A stretch of DNA of 55,721 nucleotides, from positions 1 to 55,721 of the forward strand of contig NZ_PVTP01000016.1 in the NCBI RefSeq assembly GCF_003003285.1, in the 5' to 3' direction. A program made the position numbers and the translations under genes. A model generated the notes under the pieces. That model was given only the letters and a program-made list of their open reading frames with translations, ran no database searches and was not told where the DNA came from. This stretch comes from Yoonia maritima. GTDB lineage: Bacteria > Pseudomonadota > Alphaproteobacteria > Rhodobacterales > Rhodobacteraceae. Shown one piece after another: positions 1 through 9,325 of this stretch. The first letter of the stretch is position 1. Every line of letters starts with the position of its first letter.

Positions 1-2
1 AA

Positions 3-77
3 CATGCCAGAAACGGAATGCTGTCGCCCGTCGACTTCGAAAACAGACAGCTAAATGTGAACCAAGAAGGTGTCTAG
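3..77 (+). pseudogene. IS3-family transposase OrfB, C-terminal tail (cut by window edge)
   Basis: The plus strand encodes the last 24 residues of an IS3-type OrfB, recognisable by the KHxRNGMLSPVDFE-type ending, followed by TAG. The same ending recurs at about 7905-8007 in the same orientation, so the two are copies of one IS. Downstream come the IS terminal sequence (AGGGGCTATTCA) and a short palindrome at 97-111 (ATTGCCC-T-GGGCAAT). The upstream part lies outside the window, so it is unknown whether the element is intact. Confidence 0.65.
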
Positions 78-142
78 GAAACTAGGGGCTATTCAGATTG
101 CCCTGGGCAATAATGTGATTTTTTGCATTTACAGAATTCACA

Positions 143-3100
143 TCAACTGCGCCAGCGGCGTTCAATCATCAAAACTTTCCGAATTGTGTTAGCCCCGATA
201 CCACTCATATCCGAGAAAAATAAGTCAGGGCTGTTATTAAGCTTAGCGAGCTTTTGCCCGCTCATTTTTCGGCCATATAGCCGAATAAACTTTACGACTA
301 ATGTCTTGTGTGTAGGAAACAATGAGCCGTCACTTTCATCGTCCCTGCTTCTCTTGGACTTTTCCCACTTGATAACGCTGTAGGTAGCGCGAAGATATGA
401 ACTTCTACTATCATTAAAAAATTTGCGTGGTTGCTCATGAAGCTTTTTCCGCTTTTTCCTTGATAGAAATGGATAACTAATAATTGAAAAAGTCTTAAAT
501 AATAGACTATCCGACACTTTGAAAGGCGTAACGTTCGTCAATTCAGCTTCTAGATTGTCCTTCTTTTTTACTCTCTTTAGGGATTGAGCATTCGATGCCT
601 TCTTTTTTGGCGCCCATTTATCATTGGCGCGCATAATTGCATCAAATTCATCGTTGCTAATGGAATCTAATATGTCGTCGTTCTTGGGTATAACAGGTGC
701 AAATAGTGTACCATCTTGACGACCTAAAAACTCTATCGCGAGGTTTTTATTTGTATTTTCCACTTCCAGCATAATCGAACTTCGCTGAGTATTAGTGAGA
801 AGGTTGAGCTTTGAAGCGGATATGTTTTTCTTCAATTCGCGAAGTTCGGTGACCTTCCGCCCAGCCTCCTCGATGAAGTTGAAATATGCATTTCGATCTG
901 ACCAGTCATTTTTGTTCAACCTACGGATTAAGTTAACGTGAGCCGTCCCGAACGGAAACTGGTTCTCTTTCCCAGCTTCTGGTCGAGGTAAATCCGCATA
1001 TTTTTCCAGATGGGTGAGCATTAAGAAATCACTAATGATATCACCATCATTCAACTGTTCTCTATCGTAAATACCTATATGTATTTTTGACTTATTTATT
1101 ACAGTCTCCCAAAGCTTTATGCGACCATAGTAGTCCATTCGATTGCGCGTTTGGTCAGTCTCCAACCAATCCTCGATCGACTTATCCACACGCCCAACGG
1201 CGCCACCTGCGACAAACTCAGCGTATTGCGAGTTGGCCCAGTCATCTTGGCGACGTAAATAGGTTACCATCTCCACATCATAATCTGAAAAATGACGAGC
1301 TAACTCTATAGCGTTAGGATTAAGGAAGAAGGCTTCAGAGGACAAAATAACAGTATGTATTCGATCACCCATAAGCGACACAGCAGCATCAACGTGCTCT
1401 TTTAGATTGTTTTTCCCATGAACAGCTTCAGGCACAAAATTGGCGTGCCCTGCCTGTTTATGAGGCCGGGTTTTCTGCCAAAACAAACCTACTTCCGGTA
1501 CGTAAACACCATCCCGTAATAATGCTGCACGATTTTGTTCTAGAAAGTGTTGGATGAACGTAGATCCAGTCTTCGTTGACCCTATGTGTATAAGAAGCCT
1601 TGGTTTTTGCTCAATCGTCTTGCTGTGAAGGACCGCATCTCTATCGGTAGCTACCAACTCATTTCTAGCGTAAAGCGACAGAGCTTCTTGTAAAATACGT
1701 TCCTCATCATTTTGAGGATTGTGGAGCATTTCGGCGAGGTATTCCGCTTGAGGAATTTCTTTTCTATCGGCAGCTATTTCCAGAATGTCCCAACGAGATG
1801 TGTAGATTGCTTGAAGGGCGAGTAATAAGCGTGGTCGTTGCAGATTCAGTGATGGAAAATCGCTAAGATCTGCGTCGTCCCCGCTCTCAGGTGAACCGAA
1901 TGCTTGAGCTATTCTATTAAGTGTGTTGGCCTCACCTTTTTTAGAAGCAACATGCTGAACAGTTTTCCACCATTGCGGTAACATAAGAGCATTAATCATT
2001 TGATACCGTGCAAAGCCTTCGGCTGCTGATCCCCTCATGGACTTTTGAACGCTTTCGATATTGGTCAAAAACATTGCTAAGTCATTTTCGGTACGTACCT
2101 TGCTCATTGTGCTGTCTGATCGCTTTCGATATGCAACACCAGGTAGAGGCAAACAGGTAATTTGGTTTGTATGCCGATAACACTCGCATACAAAACCTCG
2201 TTCTTCCCATTGTCCTGATTTGAATTTTATATCGTATTTAATAAGCAGTTCTCGTTTGTAAAGAAATTGCCATACATGCCAACTTTTCAAAATTTCGGCA
2301 GATTTATTACTGTTCGGTACAATTTTTTGTTCTTGAAAGTAACGTTCATTCCCATCCAGTTTTCCACTTTTGTGTGAAGTTTTGTCTTGGAAAACCACTT
2401 TCTGAACTCTGACCATTTCAGATTGATCGTCGTTTGCCGCTTGCAGTGTACGTTTAAGGATATGTTCATCATAGAAAAGGTCATCTGAGTCCAAGAAAAA
2501 TACGTACTCTCCGCGTGCAGATTCAACACCGACATTTCGAGCAAACCCTTGGCCGGCATTTTTGTTCAGGACGATAGGTCTAATACGTGGATCCTCAGCA
2601 GCATGCTGATCAATGATCGCTTGGCTTCCATCTAAGCTACAATCATTTACCGTTATAATTTCGATTTCTTTAAGCGATTGATTTCGGATAGATTTAAGAC
2701 ATTGATCGATATATTTTTCCACACCATAAACTGGTAAAATTACAGATACGCTTGGTCTATCGCATTCGTTCTGAGCACCAATCGGCATTTTTACTGGACG
2801 GTTTTGTTCTATAAAATCAATTGCGTCTTCTATGCTACTCGGAATTACACAATTCGGAACATGGTAGATCGTGTACCATATATAGAAATAATGGAACACT
2901 TCTTCTAAAGATCTTTTGCGATGGCGGTGCGGGATGGTTTGCCTATCATCTGTCAACCCCCATCCCGCATAGAATGGTGCACCAAAGCAGATAACTTCTT
3001 TACCCGCGAATAACGCCTCCAATCCCATTTGAGATGAGCCAACGTACACTTTATTAACGCAATTGAACAAACTGTACGGGTTTACTGGATCTCGCAGGAT

Positions 3101-3928
3101 GCGAATACGGCCAACATCTTCAAGATGATTAAAGTAACCTGCACGTTTACCCTTCTCCCAATGAGTATCTGGGTGTGTCTTAATCAGGATTTGTGAATCT
3201 GGATTTTCGCGAATAGCAGCCAGCAGCATTTTTTCAAAATCGCGTTCAGTCAGTTTTCCATAGATAGTCGACGCATCAGCAAAAGCTTGATCACAAACTA
3301 GGACACGGTCATCGTATCCATCCGACATTGCAGGCATAACAATGGGCTGAGAATTGTACTTAGATATCTTTTGTTCCACTATCCGAGCCATTACCGCTCG
3401 TGCACGGCTGACCTCTTCATCCGACAGCTCATTGTTACTATTCATGCGGTGGATAAGACGATTTGGATAGTCCGCCATAAAATAGTATGAAATGTCGTCA
3501 TATACATAGCCAAGGCATCCCAACCCGGGATCATTGACTTTAAATGACTCGGACCAGCTATGTGTAGAGGCTAAGAAACCTTGCTCAAACAATAGTAAGG
3601 TGTCGCCTGTTTGGAATGACTGTAAAGTTTTCACTCCGCCCTTATGACTTTTCTCAGGATCTTTATAGATAGTGCCTAAGATCATATAGTGTTGACTTTT
3701 CCCATGCCTTTTGTCCTCTATTCCCAATGCGTTCGGGAACAATTTACGTAGGTTAGCGCCATACCGTTTGGTTAAGTTTGCTTCGAAATAACCGACATTC
3801 CATGCTTGATATCGGTTACTAATAACCCAATCTCGAAAGTCGAACTCGGGATCATTTACGCCTTCGTTTCGGGCTAGACGTAAATGATCATCAAATTTTT
3901 CAAATGCTATATGGTTTTCGTTTGGCAT
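143..3928 (-). CDS. Trifunctional capsule protein: KpsC-like Kdo transferase + GT2 glycosyltransferase + sulfotransferase
   Basis: A cytoplasmic polysaccharide-assembly enzyme of about 1,261 residues with three modules. Residues ~30-400 resemble the capsule_synth/KpsC-KpsS family of Kdo transferases, with GSSQMGLEALFAGK followed by the typical GWGLTDD (~323). Residues ~390-620 are a GT-A family 2 transferase with VSVILPVYGVEKYI and the metal-binding DSDD (~480). Residues ~775-1060 carry a sulfotransferase-type PAPS loop, HIGSTKTGSTFIQ (~783). The tail holds two KLxxxPxxFFxD motifs (~1160 and ~1230). ATG 3928 is preferred over TTG 3991 because the latter overlaps the upstream glycosyltransferase. 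It is the last gene of a four-gene minus-strand run. The region is much more AT-rich than the central locus, which suggests transfer. The linkage made and the acceptor are unknown. Confidence 0.82.
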   Translation of the reverse strand: MPNENHIAFEKFDDHLRLARNEGVNDPEFDFRDWVISNRYQAWNVGYFEANLTKRYGANLRKLFPNALGIEDKRHGKSQHYMILGTIYKDPEKSHKGGVKTLQSFQTGDTLLLFEQGFLASTHSWSESFKVNDPGLGCLGYVYDDISYYFMADYPNRLIHRMNSNNELSDEEVSRARAVMARIVEQKISKYNSQPIVMPAMSDGYDDRVLVCDQAFADASTIYGKLTERDFEKMLLAAIRENPDSQILIKTHPDTHWEKGKRAGYFNHLEDVGRIRILRDPVNPYSLFNCVNKVYVGSSQMGLEALFAGKEVICFGAPFYAGWGLTDDRQTIPHRHRKRSLEEVFHYFYIWYTIYHVPNCVIPSSIEDAIDFIEQNRPVKMPIGAQNECDRPSVSVILPVYGVEKYIDQCLKSIRNQSLKEIEIITVNDCSLDGSQAIIDQHAAEDPRIRPIVLNKNAGQGFARNVGVESARGEYVFFLDSDDLFYDEHILKRTLQAANDDQSEMVRVQKVVFQDKTSHKSGKLDGNERYFQEQKIVPNSNKSAEILKSWHVWQFLYKRELLIKYDIKFKSGQWEERGFVCECYRHTNQITCLPLPGVAYRKRSDSTMSKVRTENDLAMFLTNIESVQKSMRGSAAEGFARYQMINALMLPQWWKTVQHVASKKGEANTLNRIAQAFGSPESGDDADLSDFPSLNLQRPRLLLALQAIYTSRWDILEIAADRKEIPQAEYLAEMLHNPQNDEERILQEALSLYARNELVATDRDAVLHSKTIEQKPRLLIHIGSTKTGSTFIQHFLEQNRAALLRDGVYVPEVGLFWQKTRPHKQAGHANFVPEAVHGKNNLKEHVDAAVSLMGDRIHTVILSSEAFFLNPNAIELARHFSDYDVEMVTYLRRQDDWANSQYAEFVAGGAVGRVDKSIEDWLETDQTRNRMDYYGRIKLWETVINKSKIHIGIYDREQLNDGDIISDFLMLTHLEKYADLPRPEAGKENQFPFGTAHVNLIRRLNKNDWSDRNAYFNFIEEAGRKVTELRELKKNISASKLNLLTNTQRSSIMLEVENTNKNLAIEFLGRQDGTLFAPVIPKNDDILDSISNDEFDAIMRANDKWAPKKKASNAQSLKRVKKKDNLEAELTNVTPFKVSDSLLFKTFSIISYPFLSRKKRKKLHEQPRKFFNDSRSSYLRATYSVIKWEKSKRSRDDESDGSLFPTHKTLVVKFIRLYGRKMSGQKLAKLNNSPDLFFSDMSGIGANTIRKVLMIERRWRS

Positions 3929-3969
3929 GGATATCTCAGTTATACTTGTGCATGGGAAGGCGTGAGTTG

Positions 3970-5118
3970 CTAGCAGTTGACCAATTGCCAAATTTCACTT
4001 TGTGCATCGGTTTCTATTTGAGTGTTAATATTTGAGGGTCCAGCCTCTATAGCAGTCTTGAAAATAGTCTCCCACGCATCGAATACTGTTGTGTTCGAAT
4101 ACAACTTATCAAATCTCTTTTTAGAGGCTGCCCCCATCTTCTCTCTGAGATCGTCCTTACTCATTAACTCATCGAGACATTCAGCTAGGCACCCTGCTTC
4201 CAGGCTGCGCTTAGCAAGAAGACCGTTAACTCCACTGACGATTTGTTCATTAATACCATTGCATGCTGCATAACCAACAAGAGGCATCCCATGTGCCATA
4301 GCTTCAAGTGAAGACATAGGAAATCCTTCAAAAAGTGACGGTAAAACAAAAAGTTGCGCTTGTTCCAAGTAAGAATAAGGGCTGTCTGAATGCCCCAAAA
4401 ATTCAACCTGTCCAGCAACGCCTTTATCTTTAGCCCGGACTTTAAGATTTTTCATTTCAGGACCGTCACCGAGAATTTGCAACACCCAATCGGGGTGACG
4501 TCCCGCTATGATGGCAAACTCATCGATAAGCCGTGATAAGTTTTTACGCGGTACTAGGCGCGCAACCGTAATCAGCTTTTTTTGCCCCCCTCCCCTTGGA
4601 TCACATAGCTGATCCGTTTCCATAACCGTATTTGGTATGACATCAGTCTTATTCTGCAGATATTCTGGCAAAGCGTCTTTAAAGGTTTCGGTGAGTAAAT
4701 GTATTCTAGTAGCTCCAGTAAAAGCCGCCAATCTCTGCTCTTCACTAAAAACACCAAGTCGTTTAGGAAAATGCGGGTCAATATGCTCTGATAGCACCAA
4801 GGGGACTTCTATTTTTTGTGCGGTTACCGCATATTTTAGAAGCCATTGGTTCATATGAAGCCCGACAATCAAATCTGGACAATCCTCTGCCAAGGCGACT
4901 GTCATTTGATAGCTTGCCTTAATGTTATCTCCTTGAGGAAGGTAATGAATCTTTACCGTGTCGGCTAAGGGCCATACTGATGGAGATTTACTATCATCAA
5001 ACGTGTAAACGTTTATCTCGTACCCTTTCTTGGCCATCGCATTTGCCATGAGGTGACCAACGTTTTCGGTACCCCCACGACTCTTTGTAATCCAAGGTAC
5101 AATAAAGGATATTTTCAT
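3970..5118 (-). CDS. GT4-family glycosyltransferase
   Basis: A 382-residue GT-B enzyme, the usual length for family 4. The N-terminal domain begins with the acceptor-side glycine-rich loop RGGTENVGHL. The C-terminal donor domain has ARLVPRKNLSRLIDEF (~189) and the EX7E element EGFPMSSLE (~259-267) in the context SLFEGFPMSSLEAMAHG. It is expected to act at the cytoplasmic face of the membrane, transferring a nucleotide-activated sugar with retention. The sugar cannot be told from the sequence. An AAGGAA ribosome-binding site precedes ATG 5118. The stop lies 41 bases from the preferred start of the next gene, consistent with one transcript with kdsA, kpsF and the fusion protein. Confidence 0.85.
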   Translation of the reverse strand: MKISFIVPWITKSRGGTENVGHLMANAMAKKGYEINVYTFDDSKSPSVWPLADTVKIHYLPQGDNIKASYQMTVALAEDCPDLIVGLHMNQWLLKYAVTAQKIEVPLVLSEHIDPHFPKRLGVFSEEQRLAAFTGATRIHLLTETFKDALPEYLQNKTDVIPNTVMETDQLCDPRGGGQKKLITVARLVPRKNLSRLIDEFAIIAGRHPDWVLQILGDGPEMKNLKVRAKDKGVAGQVEFLGHSDSPYSYLEQAQLFVLPSLFEGFPMSSLEAMAHGMPLVGYAACNGINEQIVSGVNGLLAKRSLEAGCLAECLDELMSKDDLREKMGAASKKRFDKLYSNTTVFDAWETIFKTAIEAGPSNINTQIETDAQSEIWQLVNC

Positions 5119-5282
5119 GGATCTATTCCTTCGTAGGGAAGTTTTGAAACGTCATGAACATCAGTAGGGGGATTTCATCCAGCATTTTAGCCTCACAACC
5201 CAAGCGAATGTTTACTCTTTGACGGAATGTCATCCAAACCTCCACAGTCCAACATCAGATTTTGACCAATACGTCGCGCTAA

Positions 5283-6278
5283 TCACTCCACACCAGCGCG
5301 CAAACAGTCATGTATATGTAGAAGCCCACATGTTTTTTTTGATCTATCATGAACCAATAAGCAGGTGATCCCGCGTGAGGTCATCTCTTTGAGAGCCTCA
5401 CTCGCCGTTGTCATCTTCGCTATACTCACAGGCTTTGCACTCGAGAGTAAATCGCAAGCTTGTGAATCCCACAGGCGTTCTACATTACGACGCATATCAC
5501 CGTCGGTGATCAGACCTAACGTTTTGTCTCCGTCAATGACCAGTGCTACACCTAATCCTTTTGATGACATTGTGATCACGACATCATGCATTGGTGTAGT
5601 CGGGGCAACAATAGGCAGGCGATCCCCAGCTACCATCAGGTCTCCAACATTTAGCAGTCGTAATCCAAGCTTCCCACCTGGATGATAACGCCGAAAATCT
5701 TCAGGTACCGATTTTAACAGATGACTAAAACCAACGGCCAGTGCGTCACCAATAGCTAACGCAACTGTCGTAGACGTGGTTGGTGCTAAACCGTTGATGC
5801 AAGCTTCGGGAACCTTACCATGAGCAATCGCGATCGTACTTGATCTAGCAAGGGTGTTTTCTTTGGTTGCGGTGATGCTAATGACCGGGATTTTGTATTG
5901 CCGACAGTAGGCAAGCAAATCTGCGAGTTCTGTCGTTTCACCTGAATTGGAAAGAACCAAAACGACGCTATCGTCGTGAATAATCCCCAGATCTCCGTGA
6001 CTTGCTTCGGCAGCATGAAGAAACGCCGCACGCTTACCAAGAGATCGAAAGGTAGACGCGATTTTGCGCGCAATGTGACCGCTTTTTCCAACACCGGCTA
6101 CGATTAAAGGACCCGTAGATTCATGGATTGAATGAATCGCTTGCGCAATCTCAGGTGGTGTTTCGCGGCTTAACTGCAGCAATGCTTCGGCTTCAACCTG
6201 CAATACTGACTGGACAATAGACGTAGTTTCATCGCTCATCGGCAAAATATTGTTTTGATTGGCTTCTGCTAGTTTCAT
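5283..6278 (-). CDS. kdsD: D-arabinose-5-phosphate isomerase (KdsD/KpsF)
   Basis: It converts ribulose 5-phosphate to arabinose 5-phosphate, the first committed step towards Kdo. The 331 residues match the family: an N-terminal SIS sugar-isomerase domain with GVGKSGHIARK (62-72), HGDLG (94-98) and SNSGETTEL (110-118), then two CBS repeats from about residue 205 to the end. It is immediately followed in the pathway by KdsA, whose gene lies directly upstream. Because it sits beside capsule-type transferases, it is probably the capsule-dedicated paralogue (KpsF) rather than the housekeeping copy, but sequence alone does not separate these. Confidence 0.92.
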   Translation of the reverse strand: MKLAEANQNNILPMSDETTSIVQSVLQVEAEALLQLSRETPPEIAQAIHSIHESTGPLIVAGVGKSGHIARKIASTFRSLGKRAAFLHAAEASHGDLGIIHDDSVVLVLSNSGETTELADLLAYCRQYKIPVISITATKENTLARSSTIAIAHGKVPEACINGLAPTTSTTVALAIGDALAVGFSHLLKSVPEDFRRYHPGGKLGLRLLNVGDLMVAGDRLPIVAPTTPMHDVVITMSSKGLGVALVIDGDKTLGLITDGDMRRNVERLWDSQACDLLSSAKPVSIAKMTTASEALKEMTSRGITCLLVHDRSKKTCGLLHIHDCLRAGVE

Positions 6279-6330
6279 TTTAGCCTTTCAAGTCTACGGA
6301 AGTATCTTTTCGCTAAGCGTTAAAGGCCGT

Positions 6331-6368
6331 GATATATACGTATCGTGTCTGGCACACGGGTATATATC
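6331..6368. other. Hairpin in the kdsA-kdsD intergenic leader
   Basis: GATATATAC (6331-6339) pairs perfectly with GTATATATC (6360-6368), and an inner CGTGT/ACACG pair (6344-6348 with 6354-6358) closes a five-base loop. It lies 53 bases upstream of the kdsD start in a 188-base gap. It could be an mRNA structure or a protein-binding dyad. There is no T-run that would make it a clear terminator. Confidence 0.4.
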
Positions 6369-6466
6369 TCTTCACATTCCCCCTTGAGGTAGTGAGAATC
6401 TGAATGCCTGAATATTAACCTAAATAGCGAAAGAATGAGTAAGGTGGTACCTAACTTATTACACGA

Positions 6467-7300
6467 TCATACACGTATAGGGTTAGCTTTGGCCAGCCTA
6501 TCAAAAGCCATTAAGCTTTCGACAAGAGCCTCCATCTTATCAAGTGGTATCATGTTCGGACCGTCAGATGGAGCGTTATCCGGGTCTTCATGCGTTTCAA
6601 TAAAGACCGCTGCAATACCTAAAGAAACAGCAGCGCGAGCCATAACTGGCGCAAACTCTCGCTGCCCACCAGACGATCCGCCCTGCCCACCGGGCTGCTG
6701 CACGGAATGGGTTGCATCCATCACAACTGGATATCCGCTTTTCGCCATTGTCGGCAGCGAACGCATATCAGCCACTAGCGTGTTATAGCCGAACGATGAT
6801 CCCCGTTCAGTTAGAAGTATCCGATTGTTTCCAGTGCTTTCAATTTTCGCGACGACATTCGGCATATCCCATGGCGCTAGGAATTGACCCTTTTTTATAT
6901 TGATAACAGCGCCTGTTTCGCCAGCTGCAAGAAGTAGATCAGTTTGCCGACATAAAAACGCAGGAATTTGCATAATATCACAGACTTCAGCAACCGTGCT
7001 GCACTGTTCAGGTGTATGAATATCCGTCAACACAGGGCATCCAACGCTATCTTTGACAGCTTGCATAACCTTTAGACCTTCATCAATGCCAAGACCGCGT
7101 TTGCCATTCAAAGATGTTCGATTAGCCTTATCAAAACTACCTTTAAAAACAAACTGTGCACCATGAGCTGCGCAAACCTCAGCCATATGACCTGCAATCA
7201 TTTGAGCATGATCCAAGCCCTCAAGCTGGCAAGGCCCGGCTATCAGCATAAGTGGGGCGTCATTGCTAACACTCAAATGGCCAATATCAATTTTGTGCAT
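6467..7300 (-). CDS. kdsA: 3-deoxy-8-phosphooctulonate (Kdo-8-P) synthase
   Basis: It condenses phosphoenolpyruvate with arabinose 5-phosphate to Kdo-8-phosphate in the cytoplasm. The 277-residue protein is full length and shows the TIM-barrel family motifs KGSFDKANRTS (53-63), LTDIHTPEQC (91-100), CRQTDLL and KKGQFLAPWDM. Cysteine 24 in IAGPCQLEG sits where metal-dependent KdsA enzymes carry their metal ligand (E. coli has asparagine), so a metal-dependent enzyme is inferred. It is the first gene of the minus-strand Kdo/glycan block. kdsB, needed to activate Kdo, is not in the window, so the pathway must be completed elsewhere. Confidence 0.93.
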   Translation of the reverse strand: MHKIDIGHLSVSNDAPLMLIAGPCQLEGLDHAQMIAGHMAEVCAAHGAQFVFKGSFDKANRTSLNGKRGLGIDEGLKVMQAVKDSVGCPVLTDIHTPEQCSTVAEVCDIMQIPAFLCRQTDLLLAAGETGAVINIKKGQFLAPWDMPNVVAKIESTGNNRILLTERGSSFGYNTLVADMRSLPTMAKSGYPVVMDATHSVQQPGGQGGSSGGQREFAPVMARAAVSLGIAAVFIETHEDPDNAPSDGPNMIPLDKMEALVESLMAFDRLAKANPIRV

Positions 7301-7664
7301 GACTTACCTACTTATGTTGGGCCACGATGTTTGCATGTCGTATGCCTCAGGTTGAAACAAACTAAAAGCAACTTTTCCCGATATCTTGCATAGTGAGGAA
7401 TAGTGCTGGCAAGATTATGAACAAGTATCAGCCACTGTCCCGATGGCTTCACATAAAGTGCGCGGCCTATTCTCCTGCGAAGCCTCTAGTTGGACCTGTT
7501 CGGTCGTCGCTATGAATGATTTGAACTGGATTGGTAATCCCCCCATTTTTAATGGGTTCAGCCGTGAAATTCATAAACCGGCGTTTCCCTGCGCGCTTTG
7601 TCGAAAACATCCCCTATGAGGGGTTTGGTTCCTTACACAGGTTGCATATTAGAAGCTCCACCAT
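7301..7664. other. Intergenic region upstream of kdsA
   Basis: No credible coding region was seen on either strand. It should contain the promoter of the kdsA operon, but no consensus elements could be assigned with confidence. The right part grades into the IS3 remnant. Confidence 0.4.
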
Positions 7665-8010
7665 TTGATCATTAGACATCTCACCATCTGCGCACCATAT
7701 GGGCTTCAACTTGCCAACCACAGATCCACCAGATGTTCCCACTTCCTTCGCCCCCACGATCTTGAACATTCAATGAGGAAGCGCGGAAATTGTCATGACA
7801 ATGCAGCCGCCGAAAGCGTCTTCAATCCACTCAAACGCCAGCCGCCTTTACAAAACGCGCGAGTAAGCAAGACAGGGCGTCTTCGACGACATGTATAATC
7901 TGAAACGCAAACATACCAGAAGCGGGATCCTGTCGCCCATCGATTTCGGAAACAGACGGCACATCATGAACCAAGAAGGTGTCTCAGAGACTAGGGGCTA
8001 TTCAGTTGTT
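7665..8010 (+). pseudogene. Degenerate IS3-family transposase OrfB (C-terminal part)
   Basis: Two reading frames together give an IS3 OrfB end. The first carries SMRKRGNCHDNAAAESVF, the region of the catalytic glutamate (DNAxxE). After a frame change near 7860 the other frame reads FDDMYNLKRKHTRSGILSPI and ends near MNQEGV. The terminal ~100 bases match positions 1-100 of the window in the same orientation. It is inactive: frameshifted and missing its N-terminal half. The next 155 bases (8011-8165) hold nothing recognisable. Confidence 0.7.
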
Positions 8011-8165
8011 AATGGCTATATTTCATAAATCAAACGAAGCTGGACTGATTCATCCAACCATCGTGTGGCACAAGACAGGCGCTTAGCAGATCAGGCCCCG
8101 AAAACCCAAACATGGGTTAGGCATCTCGACGCCTGCTCCTAGACCTCTGGTAAACGACGCTCAAC

Positions 8166-9248
8166 TCAGTACAAAATCTCATAGCTTGTCGAACGCCCAC
8201 CGGCCTCTGATCGTTTCAGCACCCCTGCCTTTTCCAGCGCCGCGAGATCGCGAGTTGCTGTGGGGGCCGTGGTTTTGGCAATCTTACGATACCCCTTCGC
8301 ACTTAGGCCAAGCATCACTCGCTCGGGACCTTGCGCAAAGATAGCCGTCAACGCCTTGTGCTGACGGGCGTTTAGATCAGCCGCATGGCGCACAAAGAAA
8401 TGATTACGACGGACCAAATACATCGCCTCTGCCCGGCCGGCATCAGCGGCACGGGTCAGCGTGTTCAAGAACCACACCACAAACGGGGTCGCATCAATGC
8501 CCCCCCTGCCCTCTTGGCGACCGGCCTGAAGGGCCGCGTAGTAATCCAGCTTTTCCTTCTCGATCTGGCGCGACAGTGAAAATGGCAGCGGATGAGACGC
8601 GGCAAAAACCGCCTCGATCAGCGCGCGGCCAATCCGGCCATTCCCATCCGAGAACGGGTGAATGGATTCAAACCACAAATGGGCAATCGCCGCGCGGATC
8701 GGCACAGGCAACGCGACCTCCTCCGCCAACCATGCGGTGAAATCCTGCATATACCCCGGCACCAAATCTGGCGGCGGGGCTTTATACAGCACATCATGGG
8801 ATCCTGCGGTCGCAGAGCGTACGATCTCAATATCGAAACCGCGCCAAGCACCAAGGTTTTCAACCTCAATCCCATAGAACAACAAACGATGCCATTCGCA
8901 CAGGTCTTGCCCTCTCACAGGTCCCTGCACATTACGGGCGGCCATCATCAAGGCCGCAATCGCATCAGACCTGCGGGCAATGGCAGCACCTTCGCGATGT
9001 TTTATCGACGCGATGACAGAGGCTTCGATCTCATCATGGTTAAGAGTAACGCCTTCAATCTCAAACGAAGCAAGCGCCTCTTGCACGATCTGCATGCGGC
9101 GTAGCTCGGCCAGATCATCTGGCCCCATACCAGCATGAACGCCCTGCACCTCGCCCAGAACCTGCATCGCATCCGCCAAATGCGGTTCCACTGCTTCGTG
9201 ATCGTAAATGAACTTGGGCCAAAGCCCCGACTGCCATATCTGTACCAT
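8166..9248 (-). CDS. Fic-domain protein with N-terminal inhibitory motif and C-terminal winged helix
   Basis: Fic proteins usually transfer AMP from ATP to target proteins. This 360-residue copy has the full catalytic motif HPFSDGNGRIGR (~198-209). It also has the S/TxxxE-G inhibitory motif upstream of the Fic core (S61 to G66, SFEIEG), which makes it class II and autoinhibited by family rules. The last ~80 residues look like a winged helix-turn-helix (ITATRDLAALEKAGVLKRS-like), as in many DNA-associated Fic proteins. It lies beside the replication gene and is transcribed in the same direction. The target is unknown; a toxin-like or regulatory role are both possible. No strong ribosome-binding site was seen at ATG 9248. 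Confidence 0.85.
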   Translation of the reverse strand: MVQIWQSGLWPKFIYDHEAVEPHLADAMQVLGEVQGVHAGMGPDDLAELRRMQIVQEALASFEIEGVTLNHDEIEASVIASIKHREGAAIARRSDAIAALMMAARNVQGPVRGQDLCEWHRLLFYGIEVENLGAWRGFDIEIVRSATAGSHDVLYKAPPPDLVPGYMQDFTAWLAEEVALPVPIRAAIAHLWFESIHPFSDGNGRIGRALIEAVFAASHPLPFSLSRQIEKEKLDYYAALQAGRQEGRGGIDATPFVVWFLNTLTRAADAGRAEAMYLVRRNHFFVRHAADLNARQHKALTAIFAQGPERVMLGLSAKGYRKIAKTTAPTATRDLAALEKAGVLKRSEAGGRSTSYEILY

Positions 9249-9325
9249 GAGGTGATTGTAGCAGCTATTCAGATCAAATAAAGAACTATTTTGATGTGAA
9301 AAATCCAGCCAATCACTTCATAGCA

